Source of the DNA: JBEGQX01 sp041180805
Lineage (GTDB): Bacteria; Planctomycetota; Planctomycetia; Gemmatales; Gemmataceae
Reading direction: 5' to 3'
Assembly: GCA_041180805.1 (NCBI GenBank)
Contig: JBEGQX010000310.1
Location: forward strand, 1 to 6,296
Length of the DNA: 6,296 bases
Under the pieces are notes generated by a model. The model saw nothing but the letters and a program-made list of their open reading frames with translations. It was not told the DNA's origin and ran no database searches. The translations under genes were made by a program, and so were the position numbers. Positions 1-4,709 of this stretch are shown piece by piece (position 1 is the stretch's first letter; each line of letters starts with the position of its first letter).

Positions 1-1
1 G

Positions 2-427
2 CTACAGGGAATCCAAAAGGAAGACCTAGGCGCTTTTGAATCGGATGAAACTGGGAAGGAAACCAAGCAGGCTAAGGGGAATGTTCCCGTGGGCGGGCGG
101 GTGATCATGGAGGGGAAACCCCTGAACAAACTGCTGGTAACTTTCCAGCAGACGGAACTTAAGTCAGGCGAAAAGGGTGTGGTTGCAAGTGGCCGAACCA
201 ACGATAATGGAATGTTCGAGGTTTATTCCAATAGAAGCGGCCCGGGGGTACCACCGGGTAAGTACCGGGTAACCTTCAGTGAGGCGCCATCTTTTGTGAT
301 TGATGCCAATACCAAGGCCGAAAAATCCAAGCGAATTCCAGAAAGATACCAAGATAGTGCAATCACACCCATTGAAGTTGAGGTGCCAAAAACCGAACGG
401 AAGAATTTTGATTTCGATTTGAAGTAA
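2..427 (+). CDS. Carboxypeptidase-regulatory-like (transthyretin-like) small protein, 5'-truncated
   Basis: The reading frame is open from the left edge to a TAA at 425-427, giving 141 residues, and the true start lies outside the window. An ATG or GTG start inside the frame (for example GTG at 89) would cut into the first strand of the fold, so I treat the frame as truncated. From about residue 28 the pattern fits the short beta-sandwich proteins common in Planctomycetes: V-x-G-x-V-x-x-x-GKPL at the first strand, a TNDNGMFEV turn and strand where the family usually has TDxxGxF, then PPGKYRVTF, and an IPERYQD...TPIEVEV segment before the last strand (FDFDLK). In this family the missing N-terminus usually carries a lipoprotein signal, so envelope location is likely but unseen. 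No enzymatic residues are evident. It is followed directly by a strong terminator, so it is the last gene of its unit. The family assignment is fairly secure; the function is unknown. Confidence 0.8.
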   Translation, partial: LQGIQKEDLGAFESDETGKETKQAKGNVPVGGRVIMEGKPLNKLLVTFQQTELKSGEKGVVASGRTNDNGMFEVYSNRSGPGVPPGKYRVTFSEAPSFVIDANTKAEKSKRIPERYQDSAITPIEVEVPKTERKNFDFDLK

Positions 428-442
428 GGACAATTCCATGAA

Positions 443-482
443 AAAGGCGTCCTGGTTTTTACCGGGACGCCTTTACTTTTTT
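443..482 (+). terminator. Rho-independent terminator, probably bidirectional
   Basis: A 13-bp stem (443-455 with 462-474, one T-G wobble) has a GC core GGCGTCC/GGACGCC, a 6-nt loop TTTTTA, and is followed on the plus strand by a T run at 477-482. It starts 15 nt after the stop of the plus-strand gene. On the minus strand the GC core is followed by five T (445-441), so the same hairpin can end transcription of the EF-hand gene, whose stop is at 493. The position between two convergent genes fits a shared terminator. Confidence 0.85.
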
Positions 483-492
483 GCAGGGCAAA

Positions 493-1146
493 TTAGTTAT
501 CTTTGTTTTCGCCTCGCGGCCTGTTTCCTTCCGGTGGCCTTCCACCCTCCGGACGCTTTCCACCTTCAGGGGGTCGGTTGCCTTCGGGGCGCCTTCCGCC
601 TTCCCCGGGTCTGCCGTCCCTGCCACCCTCGCGCATGTCATGCAGTCGGTGTTTTTGTTCATTGGTCAGGATGGATTGAAGCTTTGAATCCACTTGTTTT
701 TGCAGGTCGGCGAGTTGTTTTTTCTGATCGTCAGATAAATGTAGGCTTTCCTGCATGAAAGGGCTGAGAATTTGCCCAGGCGTTGGGCGCATGAAGCGGC
801 CCTTATCAAAATCGCCGCCTTTACCCTCGCGACCTCGGTCGCCACCTTTGCCCTCGGGCCTTCTGCCGCTTTCACCAGAAATGGCTGCCTCTTGTGCGGC
901 CAGTGCTGTCAATTCTTCCTTGGTTACAACGCCATCCTTGTTGGCGTCCGCTCTTGTGAAGACCCGTTGGGCCCTTTCATCGGTAACTTCTTCCTTGGTG
1001 ATTTTTCCATCCTTGTTTTTGTCGAAGGCCATCATACGTTCCACAACCGACTGGCGGGGTTCTTCCTTGGGGCGCTCCTGAGCAACCGAGATGGTCATAA
1101 AACCCAATGCCCCGGCAGAGATTAGTGCGGAAGCCAAAATTCGCAT
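493..1146 (-). CDS. Exported EF-hand protein with Spy/CpxP-like LTxxQ motifs
   Basis: This 217-residue protein begins with a signal peptide (hydrophobic residues 3-21, likely cleavage near Ala23-Gln24). Two canonical calcium loops follow: D42-x-N44-x-D46-G-K48-x-T50-x-x-E53 and D68-x-N70-x-D72-G-V74-x-T76-x-x-E79. A Gly/Arg/Lys-rich linker spans about 92-117. A helical segment at 128-170 holds LSDDQ (137-141) and LTNEQ (160-164), the paired motif type of the Spy/CpxP periplasmic chaperones and of many planctomycete proteins. The C-terminus (about 172-217) is low-complexity Arg-Pro-Glu-Gly repeats. I chose the second ATG (1146), not the one at 1152, because AAGGAG sits 7 nt before it and only 1 nt before the other. 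Probable roles are calcium binding and envelope protein quality control; both are inferred from motifs. The selenoprotein gene ends 19 nt upstream, so the two are likely one transcript, closed by the hairpin at 443-482. Confidence 0.85.
   Translation of the reverse strand: MRILASALISAGALGFMTISVAQERPKEEPRQSVVERMMAFDKNKDGKITKEEVTDERAQRVFTRADANKDGVVTKEELTALAAQEAAISGESGRRPEGKGGDRGREGKGGDFDKGRFMRPTPGQILSPFMQESLHLSDDQKKQLADLQKQVDSKLQSILTNEQKHRLHDMREGGRDGRPGEGGRRPEGNRPPEGGKRPEGGRPPEGNRPRGENKDN
511..594 (-). repeat. Low-complexity RPEG-type coding repeat
   Basis: The 3' end of the EF-hand gene encodes about four and a half imperfect units of roughly six residues (RPEGN, RPPEGG, KRPEGG, RPPEGN, RPRGE), about residues 185-212. 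The DNA shows matching degenerate CCTTCxGG-type repeats on the plus strand. The repeat is in frame, so copy-number changes would lengthen or shorten a flexible basic, Pro/Gly-rich tail without breaking the protein. Confidence 0.6.
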
Positions 1147-1153
1147 GTGCATA

Positions 1154-1159
1154 CTCCTT
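1154..1159 (-). promoter_or_regulatory. Ribosome binding site of the EF-hand gene (decides the start)
   Basis: AAGGAG on the minus strand lies 7 nt upstream of the ATG at 1146-1144 and only 1 nt from the in-frame ATG at 1152-1150. This spacing favours the inner start. The site lies in the 19-nt gap after the selenoprotein stop codon (1168-1166). Confidence 0.75.
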
Positions 1160-1165
1160 GAAAAG

Positions 1166-2398
1166 TTATCTACCTTTTAAAACCAAAGTTAATTTCATGG
1201 GTTTACTGTCACGAAGAATATCCATCGTTATGGTGTCGCCCACTAGGAATTCCTTTTGAATCTTGCGGACAAACTGATCCACATCCATGTTCATCTTTTG
1301 ACCTTCCAGACCAAGGATAATGTCGTTGGGTTTTATGCCGGAGCTTTTCGCAAAGTCGGAGACTTGGTCGCTTTGCCGGTAGGCAAGCCGGCTGGAAGGG
1401 ATGTTCAAGGCCGCCTTTTCCGTGGTGGTAAGGTCTGGACCATAGATGGCAAAGTTGGGTTTCAGGAATCGCATGGAGGGCCGCCAGGAAATGTCGGACT
1501 TTTTCCAGCCTTCGCCCAGAGCGATTTCGGCCCTGTTGAGTTTGCCTTCGCGCTGGTATTCAATGGAAAGGGTACCCCGTGGGGGCGCCTTGTCCAATGC
1601 AAAGGTGGCATCCGCAAGGGAATGGATGGCTACATCGCGAATCCTTGTCAGCATGTCCCCCGCCTGAATGCCTGCCTTGCCTGCAGCCGAGCCGGGCACA
1701 ACCTTTTCCACCATGTTGCCCCTGTCCACTTCCAATATCAATCCGAGGTTGTCGGGTAGGGGATAGCGGTACACATGATCCCTGCTCCAGTCGCCATCGC
1801 TGACAATCTTGCGGTTGATGCGTTCCTTGACCTGATGGCAGTGCAGGCAGTGCCCACCCTGAACACCAGTTTCCTCCCGCACGAAAAAAGGTTTGGTGGA
1901 GGAAAGTGGCGCAAAATTGGTTGAGTGATTCTTGTGCGCCTGAAGCACCGATTGCATGGTGTAACGCAAGCCTTCCAGCGACTGGCGTGAATCCGCATCC
2001 GTGGAATCCCGCGCACCATAACGGGCGTAGATTTTTTCATCCGCGTTCAGGAAGAACACCATGAAGGTAAGGTCGTAGTCAAATTCAAACAGGTTCAGGT
2101 CGGAAAGGTCAATCCTTCCCAGGCGCACCCGAACGAACTGATCAGCTTCTGACGCAATTTTTTCCAGACGGACAACCTGCCCGTCAAATTGCTGGCAGTC
2201 CGTTCAGGGAATGCAGCGGAAGACAAGCATGATGGGCTTGCCAGATTTTTTCGCACTGGCCAGTCCTTCCTGATAATTGGAAAGCCAGCCAAATTTCCTG
2301 GCGGCGTTTTCATCCCGATTTCCCTGGGCGGACACTTTGCCTTCCAAAAGATGGCAAAGCATGAAAACCAGTAACCCAATTCGAAGCAATCCACTCAT
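1166..2398 (-). CDS. Thioredoxin/PDZ selenoprotein with in-frame UGA (Sec65) and CxxCH motif
   Basis: Read through the TGA at 2206-2204, this is one 410-residue protein. It has a signal peptide (hydrophobic core about 4-19, likely cleavage near Ala24), then a thioredoxin-like start with KSGKPIMLVF (51-60) leading into R-C62-I-P-U65-T-D-C68, where selenocysteine is the central redox residue. The stretch from 80 to 130 (FVRVRLGRIDLSDLNLFEFD and on to FFLNADEKIYARYGARDSTD) continues the domain. C184-L-H-C187-H188 is a c-type heme-like site. Two PDZ-like domains follow, about 218-290 (VVPGSAAGKAGIQAGD) and 328-406 (SSGIKPNDIILGLEGQKM). As I recall, NCBI names this family 'Trx7/PDZ domain-containing (seleno)protein'; Cys versions have RCxPCxxC here. 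The start is the ATG at 2398, with AAGGA 7 nt upstream; GTG 2419 would place the site inside the gene. Likely role: exported thiol/selenol redox protein, substrate unknown. Without readthrough only a 64-residue stub forms. A recent nonsense mutation is the alternative, made unlikely by the motif and the hairpin after the UGA. Confidence 0.9.
2167..2185 (-). promoter_or_regulatory. Candidate bacterial SECIS hairpin
   Basis: The mRNA folds into GACGGGC (2185-2179), loop AGGUU (2178-2174), GUCCGUC (2173-2167). All seven pairs form, one being G-U. The stem starts 18 nt and the loop 25 nt after the UGA, within the distance I recall for bacterial SECIS elements, and the loop carries G at its second position, as in the E. 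coli fdhF loop region (AGGUC). A competing fold pairs ACGGAC just after the UGA (2203-2198) with GUCCGU (2173-2168), with UGCC/GGCA inside. Either places a stable stem in the SelB-binding region. No folding energy was computed. Confidence 0.7.
2204..2206 (-). other. Selenocysteine UGA codon (recoded stop)
   Basis: The TGA is preceded by Cys-Ile-Pro and followed by Thr-Asp-Cys. The frame is shared exactly by the signal peptide/thioredoxin start (2398-2207) and the rest of the thioredoxin and PDZ region (2203-1166). No other stop occurs before 1166. The residue falls where Cys homologues have the second cysteine of the redox motif. Decoding would need SelA, SelB, SelD and tRNA-Sec from elsewhere in the genome. 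Confidence 0.88.
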
Positions 2399-2405
2399 GA
2401 ACATT

Positions 2406-2410
2406 TCCTT
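2406..2410 (-). promoter_or_regulatory. Ribosome binding site of the selenoprotein gene (decides the start)
   Basis: AAGGA on the minus strand is 7 nt upstream of ATG 2398-2396. The in-frame ATG at 2404 is 1 nt away and the GTG at 2419 lies upstream of the site, so 2398 is the best start. It also gives a compact signal peptide beginning MSGLLRIG. Confidence 0.7.
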
Positions 2411-2485
2411 TTCCCGCACATTAAGACTGAATACAAGATTACCCGGATATTATGTGAAATTCATGAAATTGGTAAAAATAAGCCC

Positions 2486-2503
2486 TTCCATGAAATCATG
2501 GAA
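2486..2503. repeat. Perfect 7-bp inverted repeat, possible operator
   Basis: TTCCATG and CATGGAA flank a 4-nt spacer AAAT, an 18-bp dyad about 90 bp upstream of the selenoprotein start and 133 bp upstream of the plus-strand start. The size and symmetry suit a dimeric transcription factor site. No T-run follows it on either strand, so a terminator is unlikely. The regulator is unknown. Confidence 0.4.
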
Positions 2504-2524
2504 CATTCTCGCGGGTTTCGTGGC

Positions 2525-2549
2525 TTGCCAGTGTGGCGGGCGCTGGCAA
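2525..2549. repeat. Inverted repeat TTGCCAG-N11-CTGGCAA
   Basis: Two perfect 7-bp arms (2525-2531 and 2543-2549) are separated by 11 GC-rich bases. It could be a DNA-level operator or an RNA hairpin in the leader of the plus-strand gene. It lacks a following T-run, so it is not an intrinsic terminator. Confidence 0.35.
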
Positions 2550-2625
2550 ATCATTCCCTGTGCCGGGTCAGATGCCTTTTCATTTTTGTGCAGCCCTGTT
2601 ATCTTCCGGTCCTAACCCGGCCCTT

Positions 2626-2630
2626 GGAGG
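2626..2630 (+). promoter_or_regulatory. Ribosome binding site of the membrane-anchored protein gene (decides the start)
   Basis: GGAGG lies 5 nt before ATG 2636. It fixes the start there, not at the in-frame ATG at 2498, which would add 46 residues of non-conserved-looking sequence ahead of a clear N-terminal membrane helix. Confidence 0.75.
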
Positions 2631-2635
2631 ATGCC

Positions 2636-3271
2636 ATGGACTTTTTCAGCGAGGTTGCCCAAAGAATCGTGGTGGCTATTGCCATGTTCTGTCTTACCAC
2701 GGTGGTCTCTTTTTTCATAGGCAGGTGGTGGGGCGCCTATCGGGCCCGATCGCAATGGGAAAACAAGCAATTCCTAGGGCAACTAAATGTCAGTTTCAAC
2801 ATCCTTAAGGATAACAGACTTCGGATTCGAACCCTGTTCGAAAAGCCGGTGGAGGAGATCTTTTCCAACCCGCTTTTGTGCAAAAATGTGCTGCAGGCTG
2901 CCAAATCCACCACCCCCGAAAACCCTATCCTTCCACTGCCAGCGAAGGATTCCTGGTATTACCTGAACTTTGTGCTGAACTCGGTGGCGGAAAAATTCAG
3001 CACTGGTTTTGCCAGATTGGAGGCAGGGCAGCAGGTTGCCTCAACCAGTTATTACCTTTTCCTTACCTGCGAGGTGGTCAGCGAAGACAGGCTGAAAAAA
3101 ATTCGCGCGATGCTTGTTCGCAAGGAGGTACTGGAGGATTTTCCCCATATGGAAACCCTGCCAGAGCTTGAGAAAAGCTATCATGTGGACCGGATCAAGA
3201 CCTTGCGAGTAGCCGCGCAAATGCTGAAGACAAATCCCCAGGCTTTTATTCCCATGGAGATAGTCACCTGA
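2636..3271 (+). CDS. Unrecognised protein with one N-terminal membrane anchor
   Basis: This 211-residue protein has one hydrophobic helix (about residues 11-29, IVVAIAMFCLTTVVSFFIG) followed at once by positive residues (R30, R36, R38). By the positive-inside rule the rest should be cytoplasmic. The soluble part has a charged, helix-prone stretch (about 40-75, LNVSFNILKDNRLRIRTLFE), a middle region rich in aromatic residues (107-146, with SWYYLNF and SYYLFLTCE), and a second helical region (150-200, with EDRLKKIRAMLVRKEVLEDF). Two cysteines are visible in the soluble part (C82, C145) with no spacing that suggests metal binding. I recognise no catalytic motif or named family and propose no function. 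It is transcribed alone, divergently from the selenoprotein and converging on the sulfatase gene with only 9 bp between stop codons. Codon use and the strong ribosome site support a real gene. Confidence 0.8.
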   Translation: MDFFSEVAQRIVVAIAMFCLTTVVSFFIGRWWGAYRARSQWENKQFLGQLNVSFNILKDNRLRIRTLFEKPVEEIFSNPLLCKNVLQAAKSTTPENPILPLPAKDSWYYLNFVLNSVAEKFSTGFARLEAGQQVASTSYYLFLTCEVVSEDRLKKIRAMLVRKEVLEDFPHMETLPELEKSYHVDRIKTLRVAAQMLKTNPQAFIPMEIVT

Positions 3272-3273
3272 CC

Positions 3274-3307
3274 GCTGGGCTTAGTTGCCGGCCTTTTTCT
3301 TTTTTTT
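3274..3307 (+). terminator. Possible intrinsic terminator overlapping the sulfatase 3' end
   Basis: Right after the stop at 3269-3271, GCTGG (3274-3278) can pair with CCGGC (3288-3292), one pair being U-G, followed by T5 (3294-3298), C, and T8 (3300-3307). The stem is only 5 bp with a 9-nt loop, so strength is uncertain, but the U-rich tract is long. The tract is the complement of the lysine codons at the end of the convergent sulfatase gene. Confidence 0.45.
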
Positions 3308-4705
3308 GGTCAATCCCGGCTGAGAGGGTTTCGGCGTGTTTTTGGTGGGCATGGGGGCATTGATGCCGGTTCTCCACGCTCTCAGCTTCTGGGCAAGCTC
3401 GGAAGTCTTTTCCGTGTTGGTTTTTGAAAGGTCGTTCTTCTCACCGATATCCTGGCTGATGTCGTACAGTTCCAGTTTTCCATCCTCGAGGAATTCCAGC
3501 AGCTTCCAGTTGCCCGAGCGGATGACGCTAACTGGGGTGGTGCGGTAAGTGTTGGGACCCGCGCCGAGGTAGCCGGGAAAATGCCAGAACATATCCACCC
3601 TGTCCGCGATGGTTTTTTGCTGAAGTGCGGGAAGATAGCTAACGCCATCCAGCTTGTAGTTGCCGGGTGCTTTGGAACCACTTAATTCCAGCAGCGTGGG
3701 GTAAAGGTCCACGCTGTTGATACGGTGGCTGGAGGTGGTGCCCTCGGGGATGGTGCCCGGCATGCGAAAAATATACGGCACGCGGATTCCACCCTCGTAA
3801 AGCATTCCCTTGCCGCCACGCAGCGGGGCATTGTCGGTTGCATCCTGAGACTCGGCCTTGATCTTTTCACGACCGTAACCACCCACACCACCATTGTCGC
3901 TGGTGAAGATTACCAAGGTGTTTCTGGAAAGACCCTGTTCATCCAGTGTTTTCAGGATTCTGCCCACGCTTTCATCCACGCTGTAAAGCATGGCGGCGTA
4001 AACCGGGTTCTTGTGACCACCCACCCCGGGCTTGTTTTTGAACTTCTGCACAAGTTCCGGTTTGGCCTCGTAGGGAGAATGTACTCCAAAGTGATGAACG
4101 CACAGGAAAAATGGTTTTTCCTTGTGACGCTTGATGTAATCCACTGCCTTGTTTGTCAGAAAGTCGGCAAGGTAAATATCCTTGGGGTGACGCGTATCCG
4201 GAGTGGTTTCAAAGTTGAAGTGCTTGCCCATGGAGACTATGGATTCATCAAACCCGCGGTGATTGGGGAGGAAATCCCCTTTTTGACCCAGATGCCATTT
4301 TCCAAAAAGTGCTGTGGAGTACCCCGCCGATTTTAAGGCATCCGCGATGGTGACTTTGCCCTTGGGCAACTGCTGGACATTTTCAACGGGGCGAAGGGGC
4401 CGGCTTTCCCAGTCAAAACGATCGATGGAGCCCACGGTGTACACTCCGGTGCGGGCCCCGTATTGCCCGCTCATCAGTGCAGCCCGGGTTGGCTGACAGT
4501 TGGGGCCACAGGAATATCCTTCCAGAAAGCGCATGCCCTGTGAGGCAAGTTTATCGATGTTGGGTGTCTCGTAATATTTGCTGCCGTAGCAGGCGGGATC
4601 GGTGTAGCCCAGGTCGTCTGCCATGATGTAGACAATGTTGGGACGTGAGGCATTTGCCGGCTGTGATGCCATGAGAGTGCCGGCAAGTAAAAGGGAGGTA
4701 ATCAT
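3281..4705 (-). CDS. Exported type I sulfatase (arylsulfatase family)
   Basis: This complete 474-residue sulfatase hydrolyses sulfate esters after its catalytic cysteine is converted to formylglycine. A signal peptide (about 1-19, likely cleavage at ANA-S) precedes the first metal motif RPNIVYIMADDLGYTD with D30 and D31. The signature is C70-Q-P-T-R74 within CQPTRAALMSGQYGARTG. Other family sites are GKWHLG (135-140, K136 and H138), H209 in FGVHSPY, the metal pair D270-N271 in FTSDNGG, and K299 in RGGKGMLYEGG. The C-terminal subdomain ends at about 446 and is followed by a Pro/Lys-rich tail finishing in five lysines, A, G, N. All key residues are present. The ATG at 4705 is chosen because AAGGA lies 9 nt upstream and the signal peptide starts there; the in-frame ATG at 4753 would overlap the upstream gene. 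It follows the other sulfatase gene by 4 nt, indicating an operon and likely translational coupling. The substrate cannot be told from sequence; sulfated polysaccharide is likely. Confidence 0.95.
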   Translation of the reverse strand: MITSLLLAGTLMASQPANASRPNIVYIMADDLGYTDPACYGSKYYETPNIDKLASQGMRFLEGYSCGPNCQPTRAALMSGQYGARTGVYTVGSIDRFDWESRPLRPVENVQQLPKGKVTIADALKSAGYSTALFGKWHLGQKGDFLPNHRGFDESIVSMGKHFNFETTPDTRHPKDIYLADFLTNKAVDYIKRHKEKPFFLCVHHFGVHSPYEAKPELVQKFKNKPGVGGHKNPVYAAMLYSVDESVGRILKTLDEQGLSRNTLVIFTSDNGGVGGYGREKIKAESQDATDNAPLRGGKGMLYEGGIRVPYIFRMPGTIPEGTTSSHRINSVDLYPTLLELSGSKAPGNYKLDGVSYLPALQQKTIADRVDMFWHFPGYLGAGPNTYRTTPVSVIRSGNWKLLEFLEDGKLELYDISQDIGEKNDLSKTNTEKTSELAQKLRAWRTGINAPMPTKNTPKPSQPGLTKKKKKAGN

Positions 4706-4709
4706 GGGT

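Larger units (their letters stand above)
2399..2635. other. Divergent intergenic regulatory region
   Basis: This 237-bp gap separates the start of the minus-strand selenoprotein unit from the start of the plus-strand membrane-protein gene, so promoters for both should lie here. Minus-strand CATAAT (2454-2449) could be a -10 box, but no convincing -35 accompanies it. The left part is AT-rich with TGAAAT three times (2455-2460, 2464-2469, 2491-2496) and the 8-bp palindrome TTCATGAA (2460-2467). The right part is GC-richer and holds inverted repeats, including GCCGGGT (2562-2568) with ACCCGGC (2615-2621), which could fold the leader just before the plus-strand ribosome site. I see no convincing small gene here. 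Confidence 0.5.

Noticed and set aside
511..594. CRISPR or non-coding tandem array
   Set aside because: The repeats are short, degenerate, lack spacers and lie in frame as Pro/Gly/Arg/Glu codons.
438..1125. Plus-strand open frames opposite the EF-hand gene (for example 438-758 and 755-1125)
   Set aside because: They start in the terminator or without ribosome sites, and their Pro/Arg/Cys-rich translations reflect the antisense of a repetitive, GC-rich gene.
1166..2128. A stand-alone PDZ-domain gene starting at the GTG at 2128, with a separate small gene at 2204-2419
   Set aside because: Both are one frame split only by the UGA. No ribosome site precedes 2128, and such a start would remove the signal peptide and redox centre.
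2204..2206. Nonsense mutation or sequencing error making a pseudogene
   Set aside because: The rest of the frame is intact over 1.2 kb, the codon is UGA specifically, it sits between two cysteines of a redox motif, and a SECIS-like hairpin follows.
2399..2419. GTG start at 2419 for the selenoprotein
   Set aside because: It adds charged residues (RGEKE-like) ahead of the signal peptide and places the AAGGA site inside the gene.
2525..2549. LysR-type operator reading of TTGCCAG-N11-CTGGCAA
   Set aside because: The arms and spacing do not fit the usual T-N11-A box well and no LysR gene is adjacent; kept only as an inverted repeat.
2498..2635. N-terminal extension of the membrane-protein gene from ATG 2498
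   Set aside because: GGAGG at 2626-2630 points to ATG 2636, the membrane helix begins soon after, and the upstream codons overlap the inverted repeats of the regulatory region.
3725..4336. Plus-strand open frame of 203 codons inside the sulfatase
   Set aside because: It is antisense to a sulfatase with all catalytic motifs intact, and shows no ribosome site or recognisable domain.
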